Origin: Montifringilla adamsi
Lineage: Eukaryota > Chordata > Aves > Passeriformes > Passeridae
Length of the DNA: 64,000 nt
Assembly (NCBI GenBank): GCA_017590115.1
Contig: JAGGNK010003335.1
Coordinates: 11,780,286-11,844,285 of the forward strand
Reading direction: 5' to 3'
In this document: positions 32,130-43,395 of the stretch, in pieces
Numbering within the stretch: the first letter of the stretch is position 1
Layout: each line of letters begins with the position of its first letter
Translations under genes and position numbers: made by a program
The notes under the pieces: generated by a model
What the model was told of the DNA's origin: nothing
What the model saw: the letters and a program-made list of their open reading frames with translations, nothing else
Databases searched by the model: none

Positions 32130-32440
32130 TCCTTAATAATTGGAAATAAGTACCAACTAAAGGCCAGCAAACAGGGTTTGTCCTGAGTTGTGTAAATACA
32201 TCATCAAATCACAATGTCTGCTGATACTGCAGAGGGCATTAATTTAACTAAACAAAAGCCGAATGCAACACATTTAAATCACTTTAATCTATGTCTAAAA
32301 GAGATTTAGAGAGAAAGTAAGAACAGTTCTTGAACTTTTTAATGCAATATATGATACCTTCTGAGTTAGATACCAATAACTCACTCTGTCAAGAATTTCT
32401 GTGTCTGATCCTCTTTTGATGTTCATGCATTGCCACAGGT
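32130..32440. promoter_or_regulatory. Candidate conserved non-coding element (weak)
   Basis: AT-rich block with CATCATCAAATCACAATG (SOX/TCF-like), GGCATTAATTTAAC and CTTTTTAATGCAATAT. CpGs are few. Compositional evidence only. Confidence 0.3.
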
Positions 32441-32444
32441 GAGA

Positions 32445-33075
32445 AGGAAGTCTGCACTGGTAAAATGACCCTGCTGGAGTCAGTGAAAATGTGTGTTCAC
32501 AGGAGGGGTCCAGCTTGTCCTCTCAGGAGAGCCTCCCAGTTACAGGCTGGATGTAGCAATGAAGGGGTGATTTTCCCTGGTGGGTGCCAAGCAGCAGCTC
32601 AGACTGCATCACCTCTGCCCTCCTTAGACTGTGATTCCCTGCATCAGTCAGGATAACTGGTGCCAGTGGTGAATTTGGGAGAGCTGAGCACCTGGAGGCC
32701 CTCACTCCTCAGGGAACGGGGGACACAAGTCTTTGGAGAGGAGACTTCTTTGGCCACTTGCATCGATCTGCCCTAAACTCACAAAGGATAACTTTTGTCA
32801 CCAGTCTTCCCCATAACACTTCAAGAGCTTAAAATACACTTTGAGGAAGGTTTCAAACAGTTTTTTTCCCCTCAAATCTGTCTACGCTTATTCACTGTGG
32901 ATTCCAGAGGGATGACCTGGATTTCCTTGCAGATTCTAAAACCAAATTATATCAGTCCAATTAGGTCATCTGCTAGCTGCACCTGCAGCTCAGGACTGCA
33001 AAATCCCTCCCCCTCTGTATCTCCCTACAGCTCAGACAGGGCAGGGAAGCCTTCTGTGTTAGAAAAACTACTATA
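32445..33075. other. Gene-free sequence
   Basis: Open frames of 60-93 codons without recognisable features. Confidence 0.6.
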
Positions 33076-33079
33076 AAAC

Positions 33080-33235
33080 CATATAACACAGCCTAAAAAT
33101 ACAATTATAATTGCAATGCCAAAAGCAAGCCAGTCAATATCTTCAAGATTCTAATAGTTTCAAGCACTATTACCTTAACGGTCTCACATCACAGTGCTGA
33201 TTAAAGAAACATTTTGTCTTTTTATCTGTATTCAA
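33080..33235. promoter_or_regulatory. Candidate conserved non-coding element (weak)
   Basis: ACAATTATAATTGCAATG includes the imperfect palindrome CAATTATAATTG. CCTTAACGGTCTC keeps a CpG. Confidence 0.3.
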
Positions 33236-33419
33236 TGGAGAGCATAATCACTGGAGTGTAGAGAGCTAAAATATTTATTAGGAAGTATACAGCTCAGGTC
33301 AGGTGGCGACAGGCAACGTTCAAGCACTGAGCTGCAGCCCAGTCTGGAGTCTAAATCATAGATCCCATCCCATCATCTCCTTGGGGTCATCTGCTGCACA
33401 CAGGACAAGCTTTGGAGTG

Positions 33420-33535
33420 AGTTTTGCTCCTGCTCTGCCCCTCTGAAAAACATCCACAGGAAAATCCCCCTCAGGAGCTTCAATGGGCAGCATCACTCAA
33501 GGAACAGGTATTTGTATCTGGCTAAGCCAACAAGA
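33420..33535. repeat. Probable copy of the ancient palindromic repeat
   Basis: 'gttttgctcctgctctgccc', 'ggaaaatccccctcagg', 'agcttcaatgggcagca' and 'gtatttgtatctggc' follow the palindrome's order with insertions. Diverged. Confidence 0.4.
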
Positions 33536-33729
33536 CCTACACGTGGAGATGGGATACAAATCAGCTGCAAGTATGGAAAATACACGTTTGGAGGCTTTTT
33601 CAAAAGTAAATAAGCAAATTTGCCTTCACTGACAGTAGCACTGTTTTTCATCTAGAATTAAGGGTAAAAAAATAAATAAAAGAGGCTATGCCCCCATTCT
33701 TGTCCTGATAAATTTGTTTTCTCTTTTTG

Positions 33730-34060
33730 CCTAATTGCTTAACAACAAATCCACACGCACTCTCTTATCCATACTCCTCAGGGCACATGATCAGCAATCA
33801 GAAAGCTTGAAAGATGGCCAACATAATCCTAAATATCCCAGTGTATTACCAAATCAGTATTTCAAATTTAGTGGACATACTCAGATATGTTTTCCTCTCC
33901 GCAAGAGGCATCATGTAAGTGGCAAACAAGATACAGAAGATCGATTATTTAGCATAATTGCACAATCTAATTGTATGGATTTTAAATGGAACAGGAGGAG
34001 AAAGATTAAAATCATACAGCACAGCAGTATACTTTCACGGACTGCATGAAATAGATTTTC
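33730..34060. promoter_or_regulatory. Candidate conserved non-coding element
   Basis: A long block with CACACGCAC, TCTCCGCAAGAGGC, AGATCGATTATTTAGC, AATTGCACAATCTAATTG and TTTCACGGACTG. CpGs are spread through AT-rich sequence. It sits about 400 bases before the strongest element of the window, forming a cluster with it. A 104-codon frame (33735-34049) is unrecognised. Confidence 0.45.
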
Positions 34061-34439
34061 CCCAATTAGCGGAACAATGGAAATATTTACTGTCCATCCA
34101 GTAAAGATATTCTAAAACAAGAGTCAAACAACATCCAGATCTGCACAGGGCAGGAGCAAATAATTTCATCACTGATGGTGAAAAAAACCCAAACAACTCA
34201 AAGCATTGAAAACATTCTACTCAAAAAAGCCACATTCCTGTGGTGCTGCTTCATTCCAGAACCAGATCTGGGGACCTCACGAGCAGCCTGTGCTGACTTC
34301 CCAAAGGAAGAACCACATCCATGCAAGAGGGTGGGTTTTAGACCCATCTGTGAGCACCTTTCACCGAAACCCGAACCACTCCAGCCCATCCTGCAGATGA
34401 ACCAGGGGAGTGGAGGGAGCTCCCCTGTCTCAAAAATTA

Positions 34440-34870
34440 AGCTCAAGCGCTAACCTTGTCATATTCCCCGGGCAGACAAAGGCGGCGCGGCTCCGCTCAG
34501 CCGTACCACGGGTTAACTGGCATTTCTAATACTTTTCACCTAGCCCAGCTTGACAGATGCCTAACCTTCGCCGGGAGTGGAGACAGCCTGATGGGCCCTG
34601 GCCATACAGGGGGAAAATTTTTGATGCTTCCCACTTATGACATGATTGATTTTCTTTCAGCGGCCCTTCACTTTTGGCTGTGGCGAGGGCTGCCTGCCCG
34701 AGCCCCCGCGCGCCCTGACCTCGACATATGGCCGCTGTGAGGCTGAAAACTGATGACGGCAGAAACCTAAAAAATCAATAGGCCCTGTCAGTCAGTGGGG
34801 AGGCGAACGTCTCTTAAAAACCCAATCACGACGTGTACTTGCTGCATGGTGCAGATCCGCTGCACACTTG
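34440..34870. promoter_or_regulatory. Ultraconserved-like element with MEIS/PBX motifs
   Basis: This is the most conserved-looking stretch. CpG words are abundant (CCCCGGGC, GGCGGCGCGG, CCGTACCACGG, TTCGCCGGG, CCCGCGCG, TCGACATATGG, GGCGAACGTC, TCACGACGTG) in a block containing no repeat. MEIS-type TGACAG lies at 34551-34556, a PBX/HOX TGATTGAT at 34643-34650, and an E-box CATATG at 34725-34730. It has no coding look. A 94-codon frame (34456-34740) does not resemble a protein family. Vertebrate ultraconserved enhancers near transcription-factor genes look like this. Actual identity across species could not be measured. Confidence 0.55.
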
Positions 34871-34874
34871 AGAA

Positions 34875-35055
34875 CACACTGAATTTCCCGGGGTTTTTAT
34901 TTATTTTTTTAATTTTTTTTTTTTAAACTTCTGTGTTAATACACCATTTACCTATTTATTTCTTAAGCTTTTATGCAGCAGGAAAGCGCATGAATCTTGT
35001 TAGGCTAGAATCTCCACAGTATTAACTAGAAGGAAAAAAAATAAAATCCCTGGAA
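34875..35055. other. AT-rich low-complexity flank
   Basis: T-rich run around 34,894-34,924 and AT-rich sequence. Nothing recognised. Confidence 0.6.
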
Positions 35056-35059
35056 ACTC

Positions 35060-35190
35060 TTTGGGAATAGTATGAAATAAATAAAGAGCACCTTTCCGTT
35101 GCCAATATAAACACTGACATCATTATTTTTGACATTATCTGGAAAGAATTTAGATATAAGGACTTTAGAGTCTAAAAACATGTGAGTATG
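35060..35190. promoter_or_regulatory. Candidate conserved non-coding element (weak)
   Basis: TTTCCGTTGCCAATATAAAC, GACATCATTATTTTTGACA and GACATTATCTGG occur together within 90 bases. Confidence 0.3.
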
Positions 35191-35194
35191 AAAC

Positions 35195-35895
35195 TGTTTT
35201 AATTTTCGTTGCAGGGGGTGAAGTATTGTTTTGGTTTGTTTTGATTTTTTAACTTAGTTTTTAAAATATGTAAGAAAGAAACTGAATTCACAATTGGTTC
35301 TACACTTCATAGTTCTTGTCATCTTCTGTGCTCAGTGAAGAAAGGAAATTATTGGCCCACTGAAATCAGCTGGAGATGTTGGTGCTCTGTAAACTGCACA
35401 GAGCTGTTTGTATCCTGCAGGATTGGGCCAACAACATCCAACTGATCCTCTGCTCTTGCCAGCTCAGGAAACAAAGGCATTTGACAAGAGAGAGATAAGC
35501 AACGTACCATACAGTAATTCCATTTATATATTTTGCCCCAAAACAGTCTTCCAGAACCCTGATGAAAAGCAAACAAACAAAAATCGAACCACAATTAGAA
35601 CCATAACTGTTAACCAGGGACAGGCCCCATTATACTTTATTACCTTCATCAAGACTGCAAATCCCAAGCAAGGAATGCCTTCGAGTGATTTACCTAACCT
35701 GGCTGAAATTTTAGAGAGAGGCTTTATTTGAAAACCATATCTTTGTGCAGCGAAAAAAAAAAAAAAGAAAAGAAAACTGTAAGGAGATATTGGCTGAGAA
35801 ACAGATGCATTACCAGGATGCATTTTAGAAATCCACCAAAAGTAAGGAAGATTTTTTAAAAATATTCATCGCACAAATAAACAAAACCTAATGCT
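35195..35895. other. Gene-free sequence
   Basis: No gene recognised. An A-rich run lies at 35,753-35,775. Confidence 0.6.
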
Positions 35896-35899
35896 GAAT

Positions 35900-36180
35900 T
35901 CCCAAATTAAGACCAATTAAAGCTTTCTTTATGACTACAAACCTGACAAGCTTACAATTTCACCCTGTTGCAGTGGGGTGTGTGTGTGTTTTAATGTAAT
36001 ATTAATGAGCCAGGATGAAGGGTCATAAAAAGTGATAGGTTTTTGCGATGGTAAATTATAAATCGGTATTGATTTTTCCCGGCACTAATGCAGCCAGCTT
36101 ATTGTAAGACACCACAGGCAAAGTGCACTTTATCAGATTAGACTGGAGCCTGGTATCAAATATACATGAGAAAAAGGATG
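35900..36180. promoter_or_regulatory. Candidate conserved non-coding element
   Basis: AT-rich with short GT run (GTGTGTGTGT), TAATATTAATGAGCC, TTTTTGCGATGG, TAAATCGGTATTGATTTT, CCCGGCACTAATGC, TTATTGTAAGAC and CACTTTATCAGATTAG. Retained CpGs and dense homeodomain/GATA-type words are typical of a developmental enhancer. Confidence 0.45.
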
Positions 36181-36354
36181 CATTTGTGACTTAGACTAGA
36201 CTTTTTTTTAACGATACATGAAATTTTTAAGGAAAAAGTCTCAGAATATTAAGAAATTAAATACCATTTTAAAAGATCCCAGATGGTAGCAAATAGATAT
36301 TAATGTCACATTAGGGTAATTTGTTTTTACACTGATGGAATATAGGAATACGTA

Positions 36355-36475
36355 CGTGAACTAAATCCTGCTCAGATTTAACCATGTGCTTAATCAGTCC
36401 AATTTATGATCATCTCAACTGTTCATGAGAAAAGTTTCTCATTTGCATAAAATACCTGAAGAACCAGGCCCTACA
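36355..36475. repeat. Near full-length ancient palindromic repeat
   Basis: Left arm: 'aaatcctgctcagattt', 'aaccatgtgcttaat'. Centre: 'tccaatttatgatcatctca'. Right arm: 'ttcatgagaaaagtttctca', 'tttgcataaaatacct', 'gaaccaggccct'. The right arm is roughly the reverse complement of the left in the family's usual order (atcctgcaa ... catgtgcttaa ... ttgcataa ... caggccct). Both arms and the centre survive. Confidence 0.55.
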
Positions 36476-36479
36476 TCTG

Positions 36480-37280
36480 CTCATACCTATATGTGATACC
36501 AAGTCACACATAGAGACACCTATTCGGTGAATATGGATCCTGTGTGAGGGACCTTTTACATCCTACACTGCTTTGAAGAAGTTGATTTTTCCCCCCATAC
36601 CTCGTACACCCCTCCATGCCAGGCAAAGACTAGGAAAGAGCTTTTCCTTGTAGTACTTTTATTGCTTAAATACTGTGAAGCTTTTCTCTCCCTTTCATCT
36701 CAAAAACGCGTTGGGAGTTGGCCACGCAGTAAAACTGGGCGTTATTTTTAAAATCAGCTCTGCTTTTCATCTCCTGACCTTCCTGCAGTCAGGATTTCCT
36801 CATTTAAACATTTCAGTGACGTGGATAAGTGACCAAAAAAAAAAAAATTCTGAGGGAGAAAGAGAAAACAACAACAACAAAACACAACATTGTTTTCTGC
36901 AGATTTGCTCTGGATGGGCAGCAAACCAGCATCCCTTTCCCTGCACACAAGAAGGGAAGGGAAAACTTTGCACAAAGGCATATATCCACATTCACAAGCG
37001 CGTTCCAGGGATTCTGCCATCCCTCAGTGGCCTCTTCCATCCCCTCCTGGTGGCTCCAGACTCTCCTGATGCCCTCTGCCCTCCTCCTGGCCCCAAAGAT
37101 CCTGCCAGCCTCCCAGGGCAGAGCTGGCCCCCAGCTCCTGCTGCCTCGCTGGCCCGAGCAGCCTGTGTGAAAAACTCCATATTTTTCCCCCAAACCCATA
37201 TGTTCCTTGACAGGTTGTTAACAAACAGCCCCACACAGGCTGCCTGCAAAGGACCCGAAGTGAAGTGTGAACCCAAATAA
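36480..37280. other. Gene-free sequence with the longest open frame
   Basis: A 201-codon plus-strand frame (36675-37280) is the longest in the window. It crosses an A13 run and an AAC-rich stretch, is open in parallel on up to four other frames, and its C-terminal half is proline-rich by GC bias. I find no domain. Not called as a gene. Confidence 0.55.
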
Positions 37281-37284
37281 GTAA

Positions 37285-37875
37285 CAGTGGGAAGGAGGAG
37301 GGGAAGATGGAGGGGAAGGGGCTGGGCTGCATTTGGGGGTGTTTTTCACAGGGAAGAAGGTGTGGGATTGGGGAGATGGGAATCCTCAGGGACACCTGAA
37401 CCCCTTGGGAGATTTAAACAAAGGAGCATTGAAGACAATCCTTTATGTTTCACACAAAGGGGCAGGGGGCCAAGGAGCCCCCACATGGGCACTGAAGAGG
37501 GGTCTCAGTGCTGGGGACACAAGAAGATGGAAGGTGCTCCCATTTCCCAGCTTTAAGCCTTTTTGCATTTTAGCCACAGAAATTGATGCTTGGCATTGCC
37601 CTCTTAAAAACGTTTCTGAAGCCATTAACCTTCCTGCATTCAGTTTTATTATTCTTACAAGCAAACTAAGAGAGATGAGAAACCAGGAGAGGAGAGGGAG
37701 GGGACGCTGCTTTATTCTTTTTAATAAATGCATAAAAATGAGCTCCCAAACAAGCCCAAAACACCAAGACTTGCTCACTGCCAGCCCAGCTGGCCCCTCT
37801 CTCTGTGTCCAGCCATACTGATGGCCACAATTGTGGCTTGCTAGAGCTGACCACAGGCCCTCAACACCACGGAGC
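37285..37875. other. Gene-free, moderately GC-rich sequence
   Basis: 162- and 146-codon frames on opposite strands overlap almost completely, a sign of low stop density rather than coding. Confidence 0.55.
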
Positions 37876-37879
37876 GAGC

Positions 37880-38015
37880 CCACAGCAACTTACAGGACCT
37901 TTCGGAAGCCTTGCTTGGGATTAAAACAACAAAGAAACTCAAACACAACCACTCTCATTAGCAGATTGCCAGCAACCCCGCTCGTCTTGCAGTGATGCAT
38001 TAGATCACAGGATAA
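37880..38015. promoter_or_regulatory. Candidate conserved non-coding element (weak)
   Basis: CTTTCGGAAGCC, CACTCTCATTAGCAG and AACCCCGCTCGTCTTGC keep CpGs directly before the palindromic repeat copy. Confidence 0.3.
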
Positions 38016-38017
38016 AA

Positions 38018-38092
38018 ATCTGAGGCCTGATCTTAACAGCCATTTCTCAGACAAAATTCCTATAAACTTCAATGGAAATTTTGTCCGTCTCG
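38018..38092. repeat. Clear copy of the ancient palindromic repeat
   Basis: 'gaggcctgatcttaacagcc', 'atttctcagacaaaattcc', 'tataaacttcaatgg' and 'aaattttgtccg' reproduce the family's order (ggcctgatcctgca ... ttactcaggcaaaact ... cattgacttcaatggga ... gttttgcctg). One of the two best copies. Confidence 0.65.
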
Positions 38093-38489
38093 GGACCGAC
38101 TGGGCTTTTTCTTGCAACTTTTCATATGCTGAAAGTAATAAGAGGAAACTTCTCTCTTTTGACAAGACCTCATCAGGTAAAACCTAATAAAGCTAAAAAG
38201 GAAATTAGAAAAATGAAAGGTTATTCCCAGAGCAGTCTGATCCTGCCTCAGCCAAAGCCAAGGCTGGAGACGCCTCCATCCTGAAGGAGCCAGATTCCCA
38301 CTGGCACATCCCCCCAGGATCCCCCACCCAAACCAGCAGCACACCCCAGGCACAAGGGTGGGACAAACCAAGGGGCACCTCAGGAGTGCCCACCAGACTG
38401 AACAGGACAAGAAAACACAGCCTCAAATCTGGCCCAGGGAAAGAGAAGCCCCTTCCACTGCCTCAGTGCAAACTCACTGTGCTCCCAGT

Positions 38490-38645
38490 CAAAGCAGCAC
38501 TTCTAAAGTGATTGCTGTAAATGTTATTAAAGTGAAACAAGCCACTTTTTAAATGTATGCTAATTCCACTTTATTAGTGATGCCAAAGTCCTCATTTACA
38601 TTTTTCATTAAAATTACGCAGATTTTTTTTGCTGCTTTAGGGATA
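38490..38645. promoter_or_regulatory. Candidate conserved non-coding element
   Basis: GTGATTGCTGTAAATG, CCACTTTTTAAATG, TGCTAATTCCAC, TTATTAGTGATGCC and AAAATTACGCAG form a compact repeat-free AT-rich block. Confidence 0.35.
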
Positions 38646-38649
38646 AGAC

Positions 38650-41530
38650 TAATAAACAAATACATAAATTAGTATATTTTAATTAAATGTTATCCCACCA
38701 AGTAATATTGTATCCCATTGTCTAAAACAAACAGGAAAAAAAGAAAATCTATAAAGCACCTCTAACTTGAAAATTTGTGTTGTATTAAAATATTAGAACT
38801 CATTAAAAACTAATTTGAAAATCACTTTACCTAACAATCATAAAAATTTTGAATTCCATATTCCAATACATGTTATTTGTTTTGGTACAGGAGATTATCA
38901 CTGCAGCACACATTACTGTTAGAATATACACGTGTTAGAGGCATCACAATGTCCCCAGATCCCCTCAGAAAATAACAAAATCAAGTACTACCTGCAAATG
39001 GATCACTATTTCCATATTAAATACTGCATTATTTCTCTTCTGTAACCTCACAGGCTGCACACAGCCTACGCAAGCACATTTTTTACCTTGCTTTTAGGTC
39101 CACCTGAGCACATAAAAAATATGTATGTATTTTGGGATGGGCTATGGCATGACACTGGCACTTTAAAATGTTCAGAGTACAATAAAAGGGGCAGGTTAAG
39201 GTATTCTGGAGCAGGAATGGAAAGTCCAACAGGCAGAAAACAATCACATCTTAATTCAATATTTTAAAGCAGTCTGCAGAAATAGCTTGCGTATTAAAAA
39301 AAAAAAAAAAAATCAAATGTGCATTAGAACATATTCACCTCATTAGAAGGTTTTCCATAACCCTGCTTTACCTCAGATGGGACAAATAGACCTCAGCTCT
39401 GCATTTTCATTACTCTCCATCCTCCACTGTAATTTTTTCTAAATGTGAGATTATTGCTTTTCAAGGCAGGAATTTAAATGAAACAAGCACTCTATTTGGC
39501 ATTTTCACTGAAAAAGCTTTGTCTCCCACTTGGTTATGTTTCCTGGAAATGGAAAGTTGGTTTTTGTTTTTTTTTTTTTAAAGTGAAAAGAAAAGGAAAC
39601 ACAAAGAGTTTTGTGTATATAAATGCACTTTCTAAAAAAGTGCAATCATTTATTGGCCTTCCTGAGAGTGTAATTGACTGCATATTCCTATTAAGACTAT
39701 CTTGCACTATAACCTCAGCTGCTCCAAGGCCATCCCATCAGGTATCTGATTCCAATATCAGTGAGAGATTGCAACTGCATGGAAGCTGAAGTAATTAAGC
39801 AGCAAGTTTGAAGATTACCCATCTTCAATCCCTTTAAAGGCAATGACCAAGTTTCTGCAATGTGGAGCAGCAGCTGCCACCCAGGAAAATGGATCACAGC
39901 ACTTGGGTGGGAAGACTGAGACTCCCACCAAGGTGAGCACCGTGGGATGAGCCAAAGGAATTGTGTACAGAGAACCTCAGATCATGCAAATAGGGAGTTT
40001 TTCTCCATTAAACTTAGGGGGTTCCTATCAGCCCCCAAAGAGGGTTTTCCTGCAGCTTGAACTCCCTGAATCCTTCTCATTTGACCAGATGTCAAATATT
40101 TTCATGAGGGAATTTTGGTTTCTGGAGGTACAACCAAAAAATTAAAACCTCCAGTGTCCAGTTCTCTTCCAAATAGTAACCAAAAAAAAAAAGCTTTCTC
40201 CTGACCTTGCCCAGGCACTTTAAAGGCTTTAGAAATATTTCCAGAGGGTTCTTTTTAACCTGGTAAGGCTCATAAGCCCCTGTAAGATTAGCTTTAATGT
40301 GGAGAAATGACTCATCTGCAATGACATCAGAGAGAGCCTGATGTCCCCTCTCCCTTTACACCCACCCTTATCACCCCCCTTGCCTTGCCCCAAGTCTTCC
40401 CCATAAATATTTAAACAAGGAGCCAAGTGATGTATTACAGATATCATATTCAAACCTGCCTAAGTGACTCGCTTCAATCCAAGATCCATGAAAGCATTTA
40501 GATACCTAAACTTCAGTTTGGATGCTTGAATTTCCTTTCAAAGCAATGGAAAAGCAGGTTCCTACAGAGCAGAAAGATCCTCATATTTTTGTGACTCTGG
40601 CATTAGGTTACTCACAGAGGGGGTGTTCAGCATCCTATCCATCATCTCTGGAGCTGGGAACAGATGGACAGGGGAGGTGCTGCTGCCTGGTAAAGCAGGG
40701 CAGGGGGAAGCTCAGCCCCAAACATCTGATGCTACTAAAAGCCTGCTCCTGTGCTAGTGACTCCTGAATTTCCTCTCCCTAAATGCAGTGCAGCTGGATC
40801 AGCAGCCACACAGCTGTCTGGCATCAAAACCACCCCCCACAGCTTCTCAGGGTGGAAATCCTGGATCAACTCAACACTGCTCCACACATTTTTATGTGGA
40901 GGAACTCCAAAGGGATGCACTGCTTCTCACAGCAGTGCCTCCAAGGTGGCCAAGTCCCCCCCAAAGCCCTGTGAAACTTTGAGTAAGAACAAGGATTGAC
41001 AGATTCTTGCTGGTAATTATGAGTTATCCCCCATTTTGTGCACAGATTTCACACTGGTAATCCCCCTTTCCTCTGCCTCTGTCCATGTGGTGTGGCTTTG
41101 GTCACAGACAAGGCAAGAAGAAACAAAGGTCTCTGGCCCTGGCATTGCCACCAACATGTTACAAACTTCATGAACACAGAACAAATGCTCAAAGCCAGAT
41201 ATCCCATCTAGATATCCCATCAAACACAGTTTTCCCAACCACAGTCATACCCACAGCTCTGCTTGATTATAGGAAGAAGATTCCCAAATATTCTTATATA
41301 TTGTGCTACAGCACCATTGACCCCTTGGTTAATGGGTGGGACCTTGACCTTGTATTCTACCTCAGTCTTTCCTGGCACTCCACAAGCAAACCAAAACACA
41401 AACTTTACATTCATCAAAAAACTCACCATTTTACAATAAAGTCAAGTCATAAAGTCTCCTGAGCATCTAACCATCAGTGACAAGAACACTAAGCAGGCCA
41501 CCTGCGTGGGAGCTTCAGCAAAAACTCTCA
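38650..41530. other. Gene-free sequence with poly-A at 39296-39312
   Basis: Mostly ordinary AT-rich sequence. Contains A17 at 39296-39312 and a 13-base tandem duplication (gatatcccatcta) at 41198-41222. Between 39,640 and 39,800 the words AATCATTTATTGGCC and GTGTAATTGACTGC are faintly enhancer-like. Open frames up to 125 codons (41085-41462) are unrecognised. Confidence 0.55.
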
Positions 41531-41534
41531 TTGC

Positions 41535-41582
41535 TTCTCTCACCCTCCCTTGACTTCAGTGGAGTAATTTGTGTGCTGGGTG
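41535..41582. repeat. Fragment of the ancient palindromic repeat
   Basis: 'cccttgacttcagtgg' and 'agtaatttgtgtgctggg' match the central segment (cattgacttcagtggagtaa). Upstream 'caaaaactctcattgc' may be the other arm. Confidence 0.5.
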
Positions 41583-41720
41583 CTTGCTGGGACACGGTGC
41601 TCATCTGTGCTTGTCATCAGTCCCAAACACCAAATCTCACTGCCAGATGTTTACATTGAACCCAGAAAATTGCATGATTAAAGCAGCCCCTTCACCCAGA
41701 ATCATTAAGTTAACTTGGGA

Positions 41721-41730
41721 TTTTTTTTAG

Positions 41731-41768
<38 letters not shown>

Positions 41769-41805
41769 TGTTTTTTGACGACCCCCCACCNNNNNNNNNN
41801 NNNGT

Positions 41806-41836
<31 letters not shown>

Positions 41837-41841
41837 GAAAA
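41721..41841. other. Assembly gap inside homopolymer sequence
   Basis: Thirteen Ns at 41791-41803. Left side: T8, AG, A34, then tttgtgttttttgacg and accccccacc. Right side: G, T8, A24. The T8-then-A-run pattern occurs on both sides of the Ns, so the gap may hide a collapsed or falsely duplicated poly-A tract. The base calls beside the gap are suspect. Confidence 0.95.
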
Positions 41842-41859
41842 AAAGAAGCTTTAGGCTTT

Positions 41860-43390
41860 CTGGACTACCCATCACAACTGCAGGCTGCCTCAGCAGAGTC
41901 TGATGTCCTGACATCCTTCTGATTCAAAAACCAAGACACCAGACCCACAGTAAAATGTAAACAGGCAGCTACTCCAGCAAAGGGAGCATTTCTCTTGCCA
42001 TCAGCATGGTGCTGATTTTGTAATCAGTCTGGGAGGTTTATTTTTAACTGCTGTACCAAGGCTTTACAGAGACACAATTGTTCTTTTGAAACCTTGCTAA
42101 TAGGGCTGATCAGTAATACCAGCACTACACTGAGAGCAGGAAAGCACAGCACAATCAAAACTATGAGCAAGATATTCTTTCTATAAAAGGCATTTTTAAT
42201 AAAACATGCAATGTCTCCAGAAACCGCTCATCATATTCTGACGAAGAGAACTGGTGCAGCAGTGAGAGCTCAAAGCCTCCCCATCTCCTCTAGGCCCCCA
42301 TGTGCTGTTCTTCCCCTTTGAGAGAGCTCAGCTGGCAACGTGAGGATGGGGATTTTTCCAAGCTACTTTCATGTTGACCACACACTTCATATCACTCAGA
42401 GCCTAGTCCAAGGAATAAAGTGAGTAGAGATGCTCCTTCAATGCCTCTTAGGTCGATGTGATACAATACAGATGCATTTAGATATTCTGTGGAGATTGCC
42501 ATGATTTAAAAATTCAGTACCATTACCAGAAATCCAACTGTGGATCTCCAAAATCTGCATACATCCCCTGAAAATTGTTATTTCCCAAGCACACTTCCTA
42601 AAAGCTTATTTACATAAGCAGTTATTGATACACGCATTCAAAAGGGACAGCCAAAAAGTGAATACAGATTTTTAGGGGATGTGATCACTTGAGAAAAGTC
42701 TATAATTTCTTTTTCTGAGAAGTTTGTTGCTGAGGACCTACTTAAAAATTAAGATTGTTTTTCCTATTGTTCCTTAAAATACATAGAAAAAGCTAATTGT
42801 GCAAGAGAGGGTTGTCTGCTGTGAGCAAATTTAATAGCATGGACTAGTTGGTCAAAAGGCATCTGAGAAGGCTTTTGTCCAGTCTCAGAGCTTTTTGGGG
42901 TTTGGATCATTATTTAGAATCATCTAAATAAACCACACTTCCAAATTATCTGTAGGGAGTAAGAAATAAGCTAAAGGAGCCCATGGTCATGCTGACCAAG
43001 CTCCAAAGGTCTTTGGCAGTGACAGGGTGCTCCTCTTCTCAAGCCAAAAAAATCTGCACTTGGATCCCTACAAGTATTTTTGCCCCATGAAATTTCTAGA
43101 TGTTCTAAAGCTTGATCTCAATCTTTCTAATAATGTAAGAAATGTGTGCATATATGGCTCAGTTCCTATTCCTGTACTATTTTAACAATTTAAACCATTT
43201 TTTTCTTGTTACATTTTCTAGCATTACTTCAACAGAATAGTCTTTGTTGCTACTTCAAGAGGAGTTTAAAATGCATTAAAAATATTTTTTAAAAGTTCAA
43301 AAAGTATTAAGCCACTTTGTAGCCACACTGCAAAATCCAAATCCTTTGCCAGATTTGGTGTATATTTCTAGGTACTTGTCTGATCCTCCC
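41860..43390. other. Gene-free sequence
   Basis: No gene, RNA or repeat recognised over 1.5 kb. Confidence 0.6.
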
Positions 43391-43395
43391 TGCTG

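Noticed and set aside
36659..36681. Seed-like match to miR-137 (ttattgcttaa)
   Set aside because: Only the first 11 bases match, the rest differs, and no hairpin partner is seen nearby.
36675..37280. 201-codon open frame, the longest in the window
   Set aside because: It crosses an A13 run and an AAC-rich stretch, several other frames are open in parallel on both strands, and the reading resembles no protein family. Base composition explains it.
37333..37883. Opposed 162- and 146-codon frames
   Set aside because: Nearly complete overlap on opposite strands shows low stop density, not two genes.
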